64,000 bases of DNA from Candidatus Obscuribacterales bacterium (GCA_020050835.1 JAGVKB010000102.1:124001-188000); one strand, 5' to 3'; positions 37,601 to 46,272 are shown, counted from the first letter of the stretch. The notes: generated by a model from the letters alone, not told the origin. Numbers and translations: made by a program.

Positions 37601-37729
37601 GTTGGACCAAAGGTCGAGGTTGGCGTCCCGGCCAACAAGCTCTCACCCGCCTCGGCCAGACCACGGACCAACACCGGCGGTGATGGCAGAGTCAACACTT
37701 CCGGCAAGAAAACGGAGGGTGCCAGTTAG
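34601..37729 (+). CDS. Large Ala/Glu/Lys-rich coiled-coil protein of unknown function
   Basis: 1042 residues from ATG 34601, chosen because CGGAGGAG is 6 nt upstream; the frame is open further up but without support. No signal peptide. Residues about 60-180 contain Gly/Ala-rich hydrophobic segments (VAIGGALAIASKSG, LLAAGVGGYFGYQMSDW, GGGYAGAKLGAAGAHKMS) that could insert in a membrane or pack as glycine zippers. Two long coiled-coil blocks follow (about 245-480 and 610-740), rich in Glu, Lys, Gln and Ala. The last 200 residues are more ordered, with Gly-rich turns (SILRGPGRGGAGVDRL, GGFAMIGPQVRLTFGGRLELHNIG). I do not recognise the family. It could be a structural or envelope scaffold protein. 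A terminator follows at 37864. Confidence 0.75.
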   Translation: MSNREVLAVRDRTNVQNQTDDSTGAWTKLAQDAWSASCSVGREARLLGQGVVGGFFVKGYDAIANNGKQTAVHLAESVAIGGALAIASKSGPAPIRLLAAGVGGYFGYQMSDWMKNDVFNGSRWSAIGSAVSDTWRSGANLDSNIAKMQNNAGTILFDSALMFGGGYAGAKLGAAGAHKMSNFEFSFLKRGSQLAPELTSVAALETAGRFKADLKRVDANDPLVKLDEVIASKKKRPSTHDPRDIAGLLKESKMLDLANKDSVARDLRDVKAPELQKQNTELQRTTDKLNAEIKVKQKELTAVDTLLAEKKSVQAAEARLQSLEKDAGELAGKRTELRTLEEQIGAQAKAREEAKKNPVTEATGARKAQEAKAVEAEATQYEALREQARELRRDISEKEAATDRTNPNSAFKQADSQLQAARKTLSDAEANRPARMSQIQAEIESLRGGVAENTTRQQAIAQQAQKVVESYYARLSDLIKDPSSLQPVQATEALKVKPENQRQSAETLNAETARLIQGGGKSDVGAEVTSVKEKLPAERIGQAVEEKPVQKSDLHTVKSTDAGKLVIDQALTTTSKQVVDLTSGAKPLESKTVEPVRKSEGKSEVKSEATSEQKSATKEQRAEAASPELKGRLEAEARVKSALDNAKPAVTEAAERLKVFDEAREIKRRTRQQLDSIKSELDAIESGKTQFADQLAKQQKVEALTARQKELNVEIEKAQDSVKRVGSGHYFQAMKGIRRYSASVEEFFAKEPDAVRRNEFAKEAVRNLEAMLDELPKARQGTRPPSDNLSRRGFAGKDIERITQIREHADRRLDQMNHKHEGRNQSLLELKPVKRAFDKVTSGELRNEIPDFVRKQLEASQQRISTLSKPEGISDRDWKQIQSRVQSSDIVKMANDPVNVEAVMNNSSVVFFDQQGSLIGQIGTDGRFRPKYFDVPSILRGPGRGGAGVDRLQGESLGGFAMIGPQVRLTFGGRLELHNIGTNSKAEPIYSKEVMSFEGKVGPKVEVGVPANKLSPASARPRTNTGGDGRVNTSGKKTEGAS

Positions 37730-37863
37730 GTACAGAACTAAAGAAGTAAATCGGGCTCCGAGCGCAAGTACCCCCGCTCCGGATCCCGAAAGCAGCCCGA
37801 GCCGGACCGTGATTTGACTACAGGATAGCGCGCACAGGCAGAGCCGGGCAAAAATAGGAAAGC

Positions 37864-37890
37864 AAAGGAGGTTGTTTCACAGCCTCTTTT
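37864..37890 (+). terminator. Intrinsic terminator after the coiled-coil gene
   Basis: An 11-bp stem (AAAGGAGGTTG with CAGCCTCTTTT, two G-T pairs) around a TTTCA loop. It has A-rich and T-rich flanks and could work in both directions between the two convergent genes. Confidence 0.6.
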
Positions 37891-37943
37891 CGCTTTGCAG
37901 TCCAGGCAGGCAGCTTCAGCTTGCCGAACTTAACTAGGCGACC

Positions 37944-39320
37944 TTAATCCGAACGCTGTCCGTCTGAAATTTGCAGGACGGCTTCGGGAAACGCACGTGC
38001 GTCTCCTTCCAAAAGCGGCGATCGCTCACCTTTGAGATAACGTCCAAAGAATGCCACGCTGTAGGAATTAATGACTTTTATTGCTCTTTTCCCGTCGGTC
38101 GGTCCGGACATTAAGGCTAGCCAGTGTACCGGCGTAAGCAGCGGCAGATCAGTGAAATTCGCATGCTCGGTTCCCTTCAACTTGATGTTGTAATGCGGTG
38201 CCTTGAGATGCCGACATAACTCAGCTATCCAGAGCGGGTCTCCACTGCGGTCCGCTTGCATAAACATAAATGGCTGGTTGAGGGCGATGGACCGCGGACC
38301 GATCGACCCATCCATCGCCAGCCCGGCCTTGAATCGTCTGTCCCTAACGCAGGACAGGATTGCTGTCTGGCCTCCCAGTGAATGCCCGTAGACTCCTATC
38401 TGCTCGAGTGCCAGTCTTTCAGTCAATAGTCCCTGGGGATCGCTTTGGTTGAATTGTTCAAGTTGATCGAGCACGAAACTTACATCGGCAAGTCTTACCA
38501 GCAAGTCGCTATTGCCATTCAGCAATTTGGGCACCGAAGGTGGTGAACCGGCCAGTAATTGCGAGCAGACTGTTCGGTCGGAGAAAATTGCAAAGGAGGC
38601 GTCGTAGGTATGATCGATCCCCACGACGATGAAACCATGGCTTGCCAGCTCCTCGGCTTGCACGGTGTTTTGTATCCTTCCACCCATCAGCCCATGCGAA
38701 AAGATGAGCACAGGGTATTTCGCCTCGGCCGGGCTAACCGGCGCCGCGCAAGTTGAATGGGTGGGGATCAAGTGCAGATGACTTGCTGCCAGTGCGAATA
38801 AAGGCGCTGCTAAAAACGGCGACAGGCTATTCGAACTTGGCATGTAGGTAGCCTTGGGCGCAGTAGCAGTACTGTCGGCGGGATACCAGACCTGGATCGC
38901 CAGCTCTCTCATTTGGAGCGGATCGCTGGCATAGAGCTCGCGGCGGCTTGAATCTTTCAGCCAATAAAATTGAGTTCCGACAGCGTAAGGACCAGTGGGA
39001 GCGGGCAGGTTCGGAATTGGAACGACGATTGCCAGCAAGGCAGAACCTATGATCAGCACCAATGAATCACGGCACATCCTCTTTCTCGCTTGCTCGTCTT
39101 CCGTCGCCTTTCTGCTAAAAACCGCCAATCCCAATAATGGCAGTGCCAGGTAGGACGGGGCTAGTTGCCAGCGAGCTCCTTCAATAGCTATCTGTGCTAG
39201 CAACAAGAGAAAGGCCATTGCGTAGACTATGGCTATCGCTCTCTGCCGCCTGGCCGGCTGGGGCAGCAAAATTGCCACTGCTGACAGTGCCATGGTAAGT
39301 AGAATTTCGAATGGCCTCAT
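37944..39320 (-). CDS. PAF-acetylhydrolase-like alpha/beta hydrolase with membrane N-terminus
   Basis: 458 residues from ATG 39320; an earlier start at 39359 would overlap the upstream gene by 34 nt. Four hydrophobic segments (about 7-20, 28-47, 55-70, 85-102) are followed by a Pro-rich linker and an alpha/beta hydrolase domain (about 120-440). The oxyanion region is LIFSHGLMGG, the nucleophile elbow is YGHSLGG (Ser about 314), and a late His is in KGTEHANF. The layout resembles platelet-activating-factor acetylhydrolase and dienelactone-hydrolase-type esterases fused to a membrane anchor. The substrate is unknown. It begins 5 nt after the DAHP synthase stop, so the two are co-transcribed. 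Confidence 0.8.
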   Translation of the reverse strand: MRPFEILLTMALSAVAILLPQPARRQRAIAIVYAMAFLLLLAQIAIEGARWQLAPSYLALPLLGLAVFSRKATEDEQARKRMCRDSLVLIIGSALLAIVVPIPNLPAPTGPYAVGTQFYWLKDSSRRELYASDPLQMRELAIQVWYPADSTATAPKATYMPSSNSLSPFLAAPLFALAASHLHLIPTHSTCAAPVSPAEAKYPVLIFSHGLMGGRIQNTVQAEELASHGFIVVGIDHTYDASFAIFSDRTVCSQLLAGSPPSVPKLLNGNSDLLVRLADVSFVLDQLEQFNQSDPQGLLTERLALEQIGVYGHSLGGQTAILSCVRDRRFKAGLAMDGSIGPRSIALNQPFMFMQADRSGDPLWIAELCRHLKAPHYNIKLKGTEHANFTDLPLLTPVHWLALMSGPTDGKRAIKVINSYSVAFFGRYLKGERSPLLEGDARAFPEAVLQISDGQRSD

Positions 39321-39325
39321 GCTGG

Positions 39326-40378
39326 CTAGACGCTGGCAGGCTGCAGCGAGGCCGTACACGTGGATAGCTTCTGATCTTGAGTGCAGGCCTGGTATACCGC
39401 TCGTACATCGCGCACGATCTCAGTGAGGACTGAAGGAGTGATCGCTTGACCGCCATCAGAAAGAGCTTTGCAGGGATCGTTGTGAACTTCGATTAGCAAT
39501 CCATCGGCACCGCAGGCGATCGCAGCTCTGGACATCGGACGGATCAGCTCGGGTCTGCCGGTACCATGACTCGGATCGACCAGAACTGGAAGCTGAGTCA
39601 TGTTTTTCAAAGCAGCTACCGCCGATAGATCCAGGGTATTTCTTGTGTGTGTCTCAAAGGTGCGAATCCCGCGCTCGCAGAGCACCACCTGGAGATTACC
39701 TTCCAGCAAGATATATTCTGCGGCTTGCAACAGCTCGCTGATGGTTGCGGAAAATGCTCGCTTGAGAAGGATCGGTTTTCTGGAGCGGCCGACCTCCTTG
39801 AGCAGCTCGTAGTTGTACATATTGCGAGCGCCGATTTGGAACATGTCGACGCATGAATCCGCAAGTTCTACCTGTTCGGCCGACATGACCTCGCTTACGA
39901 CAGGCAACCCGGTGATTTGGCGCGCTTCGCGCAAATACTCAAGCGCTTCGGCGCCCAGCCCGCGAAAATCATAAGGGCTGGTGCGCGGTTTAAATGCTCC
40001 GCCGCGCAGCAACTGGGCTCCGGCGCTTTTTACCTCGCTGGCAATCTGGAAAAGCTGAAGGCGTCCTTCGACCGAGCATGGCCCGGCGATTACTACCGGC
40101 GCTGCTCCACCGCCCAGGACCGCGCCATTGGAAAAGCGCAAGGAGATGTCATTTGAATTCAGAGCCAGTGGGCATTGAGCTTGAACTCTGATTACCTTTT
40201 CGACCCCTTCAATCCGGCTGAAGAGATGGGAAGGTAATCCGCTGGCATCGTCAATCACCACTACCAGTCTGTGTTGAGCGGTTCGGACGACCTGGCTGGA
40301 CAGACCCGCTTCGCGCAGAGCCTCGCAGACCTGCGTGTCCGTCTCCGGTGCCGAATTGGAACGAAGTACGATTATCAC
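39326..40378 (-). CDS. aroF: 3-deoxy-7-phosphoheptulonate (DAHP) synthase, AroF type Ibeta
   Basis: First enzyme of the shikimate pathway (PEP plus erythrose 4-phosphate). I place the start at GTG 40378: GGGGA is 7 nt upstream and the protein then begins MIIVLR, matching the family; a TTG at 40456 would add 26 residues. The N-terminal ferredoxin-like regulatory domain (about 1-70) is followed by the TIM barrel: AGPCSVE, RGGAFKPRTSPYDFRGLG, QIGARNMYN, LLKRAFSATI, CERGIRTFET, DPSHGTGR and DGLLIEVHNDP. These cover the metal and PEP ligands. The Thr/Ser pattern and length (350) fit the Thermotoga-like class. The hydrolase gene downstream is coupled; no other aro gene is nearby. Confidence 0.93.
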   Translation of the reverse strand: MIIVLRSNSAPETDTQVCEALREAGLSSQVVRTAQHRLVVVIDDASGLPSHLFSRIEGVEKVIRVQAQCPLALNSNDISLRFSNGAVLGGGAAPVVIAGPCSVEGRLQLFQIASEVKSAGAQLLRGGAFKPRTSPYDFRGLGAEALEYLREARQITGLPVVSEVMSAEQVELADSCVDMFQIGARNMYNYELLKEVGRSRKPILLKRAFSATISELLQAAEYILLEGNLQVVLCERGIRTFETHTRNTLDLSAVAALKNMTQLPVLVDPSHGTGRPELIRPMSRAAIACGADGLLIEVHNDPCKALSDGGQAITPSVLTEIVRDVRAVYQACTQDQKLSTCTASLQPASV

Positions 40379-40575
40379 TAGTGAATCCCCGGGCCTCTTG
40401 GCAGCTTGGCTCTGATCGCAAATTGAAAGAACATCATCATCCGAAAATTTTGTCAAGAAGTCGATTTTGGTAAGCTAAGCTTCAAGTTCTTCTTAATGGC
40501 TCAGCTGTCTAAATCATATGGTGGTTCTGCCCGAGCGGAAGCCTAAAGTAAATCTCCCTTAAAGCGCATTTTTTT

Positions 40576-41463
40576 GTGCAATACGCTACAGACGGTAACA
40601 TAAGTTTTCTCAAGGACAGGAGTTGGTGGCTCAAATCCTTTCGAGCCGCCCTGTCATTTGCGCCTGCCTGCTGGTGGCCGGCTTTATTGCTGGGATTGGC
40701 AAATCTAGCGCTCTTACTCGAGGCTAGATATCTGTACAATTCACTGAGAGTCCCTGAAATGCCGGTTCAGGAGCTAACGAAGATTTTCGCCATCGGCTGT
40801 GCGGTTGCGCTTAGCAGTGTTGTCGCCATTACCTGGGCTTTCGGGTCGTGGTTGCTTCGACTGACTGCTTTCGCTCAGGCCTGTATGCTGCACGACAGCA
40901 TTCCAGCCAGGGCGCTGTGGCAGCAAAGTTTGCTTAAGGTCCGCGGTCAAAGGCTATATCTCATGAAGCTCTGGGCGATTGCGTCAGTGTATCTGCTGGC
41001 GCCGACTTTCGTCATGTGTGTACTGACGGTAGTCAAGCTGGTGCAGTCTCCGATGCTCCTATCTCAGGCTGCTGGGCCGGCCTCCGCGCAACCCTGGTAC
41101 GGCTGCTTGCTCGACGCCGCAATCTTCGGCCTTTCAGCTGTGAGCACCTCGTACTCGATTCTTCTGCTCGTGCTTTCGTCTGTTTCGCTGACGAGAGCAG
41201 GCGAAACAGCCTGGTCAGCTGTAGTAACAATGGCCAAGCGCGTGATTCCACTTTTTTTGCTCGGCTTGTTTGTACTTGGTTTCAACGCTTTGGTTTCGAC
41301 GCCGCAGATCATCTGGGCGGGCGGCGCGCTCCTAGAGTCGTTGGATCAAAACGTCTACGCAATGATAGCCTGGCAGGTATGGTTCGCTCTGTCCAGCAGC
41401 GTTTTGTGGCCGTGGTCGGTGCTGCCCTATTGTCAGTTTCTGAAAGAAATGCGAGGCGGCTGA
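40576..41463 (+). CDS. Membrane protein of unknown function upstream of cobT
   Basis: 295 residues with about six hydrophobic segments (around 30-50, 70-100, 130-155, 185-210, 225-245, 260-285). No family is recognised. Loops contain RYLYNSLRVPEMPV and QSLLKVRGQRLYLMKLW. The pattern of a glycine-poor bundle with amphipathic connecting loops resembles the loosely defined DUF4013/YckC-like integral membrane proteins. The GTG start at 40576 has no clear ribosome site. The stop lies 4 nt before cobT, so co-expression is likely. A link to cobamide handling is possible but unsupported. Confidence 0.65.
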   Translation: MQYATDGNISFLKDRSWWLKSFRAALSFAPACWWPALLLGLANLALLLEARYLYNSLRVPEMPVQELTKIFAIGCAVALSSVVAITWAFGSWLLRLTAFAQACMLHDSIPARALWQQSLLKVRGQRLYLMKLWAIASVYLLAPTFVMCVLTVVKLVQSPMLLSQAAGPASAQPWYGCLLDAAIFGLSAVSTSYSILLLVLSSVSLTRAGETAWSAVVTMAKRVIPLFLLGLFVLGFNALVSTPQIIWAGGALLESLDQNVYAMIAWQVWFALSSSVLWPWSVLPYCQFLKEMRGG

Positions 41464-41467
41464 AGCT

Positions 41468-42622
41468 ATGACCGAAGAGTTTGTCGGTACTTTGCACGAT
41501 CCGGGCGCGGCGATGTCGCGGCTGCTAGGTAGGCTCCAAGCGAGCAACGGTGCTGGTCCTGATGAGAAGGGACGATTCGTGCTTGCGCTGGGTAGCACGG
41601 CTACATCCGACCTGGTTGGTATTTCAGCTGCCGGCGCCAGTCCGGAGATGAGGCGCTTGACCCCTCGGGTTGATGCGGAAGCATTGGTGCTGGGCCGGGT
41701 CGCGGGTGGGGGAGAATTGCCGGTATCGCCCGCCGGTATAGTGTCGCCAGTGGTGCTTACCAGAGCTGCTTTGCAGTTGGCAGGCATGCCGGTTACAGTA
41801 GTTGATTGCGGAACCTTCAGCTCACCGGTCTGTGAGTTTCTCAAAGCCGGTGACCAAGCGGCTCGTTGCCTTTCGACCGGCGACGCGATTGAGCTTGCGG
41901 TGGTGCGAAATCTATTTGAAGCAGGTATCGAATTGGGTAAGGAGTGGAGCCAGCAGGAAAGCTATCTCGTTCTGGGTGAATGTGTGCCGGGTGGTACTAC
42001 TACAGCGTTAGCCGTTCTGAAGGCGCTCGGCTTTGAAGCAGACCGGCTGGTGTCTAGCAGTTTGCTTAAGGCGGACCATCGCTTTCGAAGCAAGATTGTG
42101 ATGGATGGCCTGTCCAACGCGAAAGAAAGTGGGCTGTTGAATGCTCGCGAGCCTCTTAGCGCAGTCGCCGCCGTCGGTGATCCGATGCAGCCGTTCGTGG
42201 CCGGTGTGGCTATTTCTGCGGCCCGCCGGATTCCGGTTGTTTTGGCTGGCGGGTCTCAGATGCTGGCAGTTTGGGCGCTCGTTCGGGCTCTGGCTGAATC
42301 GCCGGAGCGCTGGCTGCCAGCGCAGCCGATTGGCGTAATTACGACTAAGTGGGTTGCATTCGACAGCGGTGCGGGATCTGTCGACTTGGCTCGCAGACTG
42401 GACGCACCATTTGCAGCAGTCTTTCCGAATTTGAGCCGGTCCAGGCACAACGGATTGAGGGCATACGAACAAGGCCATGTCAAAGAGGGGGTTGGAGCAG
42501 GGGGGGCAATGTCGGTGGCACATCTGTGCGGCGGGGCCAGCCATGATGAGATCTTGCAGGAGATCGACCAGACCTATCAAAAAATGGTGTCCGCGCGCTC
42601 TCAGCCAATGAGCTGCCCTTGA
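41468..42622 (+). CDS. cobT: Cyanobacterial/archaeal-type CobT family phosphoribosyltransferase
   Basis: 384 residues. It resembles the family of nicotinate-nucleotide-dependent phosphoribosyltransferases (CobT, TIGR00303) found in cyanobacteria and archaea, which activates the lower-ligand base of cobamides. Family-like stretches are VLGECVPGGTTTALAVLKALGF, a CGTFSSP loop, VAAVGDPMQPFVAG, PVVLAGGSQMLAVWAL and the C-terminal VKEGVGAGGAMSVA. It is not the short proteobacterial CobT. No other cobalamin genes and no cobalamin riboswitch are visible, so it may serve salvage and lower-ligand remodelling. Confidence 0.85.
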   Translation: MTEEFVGTLHDPGAAMSRLLGRLQASNGAGPDEKGRFVLALGSTATSDLVGISAAGASPEMRRLTPRVDAEALVLGRVAGGGELPVSPAGIVSPVVLTRAALQLAGMPVTVVDCGTFSSPVCEFLKAGDQAARCLSTGDAIELAVVRNLFEAGIELGKEWSQQESYLVLGECVPGGTTTALAVLKALGFEADRLVSSSLLKADHRFRSKIVMDGLSNAKESGLLNAREPLSAVAAVGDPMQPFVAGVAISAARRIPVVLAGGSQMLAVWALVRALAESPERWLPAQPIGVITTKWVAFDSGAGSVDLARRLDAPFAAVFPNLSRSRHNGLRAYEQGHVKEGVGAGGAMSVAHLCGGASHDEILQEIDQTYQKMVSARSQPMSCP

Positions 42623-42653
42623 TCAGCTGTCGCGAATGCTACCGCCGGCGGTG

Positions 42654-44123
42654 CTAAGCCGAGGACTGGTTGCCGCCCAGCTCCTTAGCTCGTTTGAGCG
42701 ACATTTTAGCGTCGCGCAGAATCGTCTCCGGATTGAGATCTTCCATATTGAAATTGGCGCAGCCGACTGAAACGGTTACGTGCGGACCCTTTCGTCCTGG
42801 TCCCTTCACGAAACTCATCTGCTCCACTTCCAGGCGAATCTTTTCAGCCAAAATTTTGCCACCGGCGACATCAGTGTTGGGCAGGACGACGGCAAATTCA
42901 TCTCCGCCGTACCGTGCCATTAGGTCGCTGGAGCGGGTCTGATTGAGAAGCCGGTTGGCGATTGTGGAAAGAACTAAATCACCAATTTCATAACCAAACT
43001 CATCATTAATGTTCTGGAGATGGTCGATGTCTATGATTAGCAGACCGACCGGTGAACGCTGCCTGAATGAAAAAAGCAGCTGTTGTTGCAAAAATCCGAC
43101 CAGGAATTCCAGGTTGTATAAGCCGGTCAACGAATCGGTGGAAGCGCGAAACTGCTCCTGCTGGTGCAATGTCTCGATCTCTTGATTTGCCTGTAAAAGC
43201 CTGAATACCGGACCCATTTGAATTTGCAGCTCGGCCATCGCCGTTCGCGAAGCTTGATCGAAGCCTTTCTTTTGAGCAGTCGAGAAGATAAGCGCGCCCA
43301 GTGTCACTCTCTCTCTCTTTACATAGAGGACCTCCGGCGTCGAGATCGTTTTACCTCCGTCTTCCAGCAATTGCCCTCTGAGATCCAGGGACAAGTCCTT
43401 GGCGGTGCTCATCTCCTTGGAAATTTTCTTAACCAGGTCATCGAAAGATTTCTTGCTCACACCGTCTCCGACTTGAAAGCTGGCCCATGGATTGGCCGTG
43501 CTTGAAAGCACCAGTCCGGAAATTTGCGAGTTGAAGAGTCTGGAGACGAGCGTGAAGTACTGATCCAAAAATTTCTTGCGAGGGGCCGTAACATCCATCA
43601 GTGAGCGAGCGAGACGGCCGACCAGGCGCTCGATCAGGAGATTGTTCACGACCAGTTGGTAACTGTTCAGGAGCTCCTTGCTGGAAAGCAATCCGGAAGC
43701 CAGACTACTTTCCTTGGTCATTGAGGGCTTCCAGCCCTGACCTTTGGACCGCTCGATCAGTGATTTCGCCAGATTTACCAGTTTGTCGCCGGTCTTGAGC
43801 TCCGTTAGATCTACCAAGGAATCCGCCATAGCCGCTGCCGACCAGAATGAGTCCGGGTTGTCATCGCTAGTTTTTACCAAAACGACCGGCAGTTGCTGTG
43901 TGCGATCGTTGCACTTGATCAAGCAAGATAACTGATACCCGTCGAGGTCTGTTAAGTCAGTGGCAGAAACCAAGACGTCCGCCCCCTCGGCGCAGAGCTG
44001 ATGCAAGGCGTCGAAGCCTCCGGCACAGCTCGATACTTCGAATCCGGCCTTGGTCAGGAAGTCCTCAGCCTGAGAAAGACTTGCTTTCTCATCGTTGACC
44101 ACCACTACTTTTCCCTCGGTCAT
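42654..44123 (-). CDS. GGDEF diguanylate cyclase with degenerate receiver
   Basis: 489 residues. A receiver-like domain (1-120) is followed by a linker and a GAF-like middle (about 180-300: LVSRLFNSQISGLVLS, YVKRERVTLGALIFS), a short coiled coil (about 300-325) and a GGDEF domain (about 325-485). The active site GGDEF is intact (406-410), as is the RxxD inhibitory site (RSSD, 397-400) at the usual 5-residue spacing, so it should make c-di-GMP with product inhibition. The receiver lacks the phosphoacceptor: the Asp position is Ala54, and the first acidic-pair residue is Asn10. Phosphotransfer control is therefore unlikely, and the domain may bind a partner instead. Confidence 0.9.
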   Translation of the reverse strand: MTEGKVVVVNDEKASLSQAEDFLTKAGFEVSSCAGGFDALHQLCAEGADVLVSATDLTDLDGYQLSCLIKCNDRTQQLPVVLVKTSDDNPDSFWSAAAMADSLVDLTELKTGDKLVNLAKSLIERSKGQGWKPSMTKESSLASGLLSSKELLNSYQLVVNNLLIERLVGRLARSLMDVTAPRKKFLDQYFTLVSRLFNSQISGLVLSSTANPWASFQVGDGVSKKSFDDLVKKISKEMSTAKDLSLDLRGQLLEDGGKTISTPEVLYVKRERVTLGALIFSTAQKKGFDQASRTAMAELQIQMGPVFRLLQANQEIETLHQQEQFRASTDSLTGLYNLEFLVGFLQQQLLFSFRQRSPVGLLIIDIDHLQNINDEFGYEIGDLVLSTIANRLLNQTRSSDLMARYGGDEFAVVLPNTDVAGGKILAEKIRLEVEQMSFVKGPGRKGPHVTVSVGCANFNMEDLNPETILRDAKMSLKRAKELGGNQSSA

Positions 44124-44422
44124 ACGTTATAAACCCCGGAGTCTTTCACCTGATAACCTCAGGCACCAGTCCACTATGCAATTGAAACAGGCTCTTGAAA
44201 TTTAGTTTCAAGCTAGTCTCGTCCATCGCCTCAATTATAAGCGTTTATCATCTTAACTTCTTTACTGAACTCATACTGCTGTAGCAGATACTAACAAGAT
44301 ACCGGAGCGGCTGATGATATGATCAAATACTCCCACTATTCGGGACCGTGACTGAATCTGCTCGGCTTTCTGGTGGGCAAATTTTTTGAGCAAAGGAAAT
44401 TTCAAACTCTGGTTCAACCCTC
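44124..44422. other. Divergent intergenic region
   Basis: 299 bases between the GGDEF gene (minus) and the acyl-CoA dehydrogenase gene (plus). A perfect minus-strand -10 (TATAAT) is at 44234-44239 without a good -35; it would give a leader of about 100 nt for the GGDEF gene. Nothing else is recognised. Confidence 0.4.
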
Positions 44423-45598
44423 ATGATTACTACTACTTTGAAAGATCAACCAATCGGCTTTGCACTGACTGAGGAGCAACGCCTGATCCAAGAAACCGTG
44501 CGCGAGATAGCCCAAAAGGAATTCGCGCCAAGGGCAGCCGAAGTCGACAAGAATCATCGATTTCCTCGTGAAAACTTTGAGCTACTTGCGGCCTCCGATC
44601 TCTGTGGAATGTTTTTCCCGGAAGAATACGGCGGAGCCGGCCTCGATCATGTTTGCTATGCAATTGCCGTAGAAGAGCTCGCTAAGGCGTGCGCGACAAC
44701 ATCTGTTTTGTATTCTGCGCATGTATCGTTGACGGCTGCTCCGGTATACAGCTGGGGTAACGAGGAGCAGAAGAAAAACTTCCTCGCTCCGATGGCGCGT
44801 GGCGAAAAGCTAGGAGCATTTGCACTATCCGAGCCTGGGTCCGGTTCGGATTCCGCAGCCGCAAGGTGCAAGGCAATTTTGAAAGGCGATCATTTTATTG
44901 TAAATGGAGTCAAGAATTGGATTACCAATGGTATTGAAGCTGATTACTATCTAGTCATTGCGCAAACTGATTCAGCGTTACGCCACCGCGGGCTGGTGGC
45001 CTTGATGATTGAGAAGGGCAGTCCGGGTTTTACCTTTGGCAAGCTCGAAGATAAGCTCGGAATCAGAGGGTCATCAACCTGTCAGATCATTTTTGAAGAT
45101 ACCCCGGTGCCGGTGTCTAACATGCTGGGCGGTATCGGCGATGGCTTTAAGGTGGCGATGAGCACTCTCGATGGTGGCAGAATCGGCATCGCCTCTCAGG
45201 CGGTTGGAATTGCTCAAGGCGCTTTGGATCATTCATACAAGTACGCTAAAGAAAGAGTGGCGTTTGGTGTCACTCTCAATCAGCTGCAGGCGATTCAATT
45301 CATGATGGTTGAAATGCAAACTGAGATTGATGCTGCGCGTCTTTTGACTTATCAGGCCAGCGTCGCGCAAGATCGCGGGCAACCGTTTACCCAAGAAGCG
45401 GCGATGGCAAAGTTGTACGCTGCCGAAGTAGCGATGAGAAGTACTGTGAAATGCGTGCAAATTTTCGGTGGATATGGGTATGTTACTGATTACCCGGTAG
45501 AGCGTCATATGCGTGATGCGAAGATTACGGAGATTTATGAGGGAACCTCGGAGATTCAGCGAATAGTGATCGCGAACAGACTACTAAAGGGGCAATAA
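44423..45598 (+). CDS. Acyl-CoA dehydrogenase (short/medium chain type)
   Basis: FAD enzyme of 391 residues that forms the 2,3-double bond of acyl-CoA. Signatures: [13 protein letters not shown] (FAD/substrate), [13 protein letters not shown], and the C-terminal catalytic Glu in [11 protein letters not shown], at the position used by butyryl-CoA dehydrogenase and relatives. [23 protein letters not shown] is standard. Electrons would go to electron-transfer flavoprotein, but no etfAB or other beta-oxidation genes are adjacent. The J-domain gene begins only 3 nt after the stop, so they share a transcript. Confidence 0.95.
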   Translation: MITTTLKDQPIGFALTEEQRLIQETVREIAQKEFAPRAAEVDKNHRFPRENFELLAASDLCGMFFPEEYGGAGLDHVCYAIAVEELAKACATTSVLYSAHVSLTAAPVYSWGNEEQKKNFLAPMARGEKLGAFALSEPGSGSDSAAARCKAILKGDHFIVNGVKNWITNGIEADYYLVIAQTDSALRHRGLVALMIEKGSPGFTFGKLEDKLGIRGSSTCQIIFEDTPVPVSNMLGGIGDGFKVAMSTLDGGRIGIASQAVGIAQGALDHSYKYAKERVAFGVTLNQLQAIQFMMVEMQTEIDAARLLTYQASVAQDRGQPFTQEAAMAKLYAAEVAMRSTVKCVQIFGGYGYVTDYPVERHMRDAKITEIYEGTSEIQRIVIANRLLKGQ

Positions 45599-45601
45599 AC
45601 T

Positions 45602-46264
45602 ATGTCTTGGCAACCACCTCCGCCGCCTCCACCCAAACCAGGCGGTCAAGCGCAACCGCAGCAGGCATTGACCTATTACCAGCTCTTGCAAGTTGATCCG
45701 AATGCCAATCCGACCATCATTCGTTATGCCTACCGGTTTCTTGCAGCCATGTATCATCCCGACAATGCGGAGTCCGGTGATGCCGAGAAGTTCAAGACAA
45801 TCACGGAAGCCTGGCGGACTCTATCCGACAATGCCAAACGGCAAGCCTACGATGCGCAGGCTGGCTTGAAGGTTCAGCAGGCGGCCGCGGCGACCGGGCC
45901 AAGTGGCGTCAACAGCAGCGTCGGCAGTATGCCCAATATTCCCAAAGGTGGACTCTCCTGGAATGAAGTGGAGCTGCGTCTTGCCGTTCTGCAGGTTCTC
46001 TTGGAGGCGCGTCGCAAGCGACCGCAGACCGGTGGAGCTTCCGCCAAAATGTTGATGGACTGCTTGAACATCGGTATGGGTGATATTGAATTCGTTCTCT
46101 GGTATCTGCGCGAAAAGGGTTATATTGCTAGAACTGAAGCAGCTTTCATGATTACTGTGATCGGGGTTGATTACCTGATCGACCAGCTCTCGAAGACTCA
46201 ACCGCTTGATGCCGGATCGTCGCAGGCGCCGGTGGCGGTCAACCTGCCAGCCACTATTAATTAG
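45602..46264 (+). CDS. J-domain protein with Pro-rich N-terminus
   Basis: 220 residues. A poly-Pro start (residues 4-11) and Gln-rich linker lead into a J domain (about 22-85) with HPD at 52-54, the motif that stimulates the ATPase of DnaK. The C-terminal half (about 115-200) is a helical domain without the zinc fingers or peptide-binding domain of DnaJ (LSWNEVELRLAVLQVLLEARRKRP, GDIEFVLWYLREKGYIARTEAAFMITVIGVDYL). It reads like a winged-helix module. It is therefore a specialised type III J protein with an unknown client. It is co-transcribed with the acyl-CoA dehydrogenase and convergent with rnhB. Confidence 0.85.
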   Translation: MSWQPPPPPPPKPGGQAQPQQALTYYQLLQVDPNANPTIIRYAYRFLAAMYHPDNAESGDAEKFKTITEAWRTLSDNAKRQAYDAQAGLKVQQAAAATGPSGVNSSVGSMPNIPKGGLSWNEVELRLAVLQVLLEARRKRPQTGGASAKMLMDCLNIGMGDIEFVLWYLREKGYIARTEAAFMITVIGVDYLIDQLSKTQPLDAGSSQAPVAVNLPATIN

Positions 46265-46272
46265 CGCTGCAG

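Noticed and set aside
40451-40456. TTGACA on the minus strand before aroF
   Set aside because: It matches the -35 consensus, but no acceptable -10 follows at 16-18 nt. It also coincides with an alternative TTG start, so it is not called as a promoter.
40457-40575. Possible cobalamin riboswitch upstream of the cobT operon
   Set aside because: The gap is only about 120 nt and lacks the conserved B12-box sequence.
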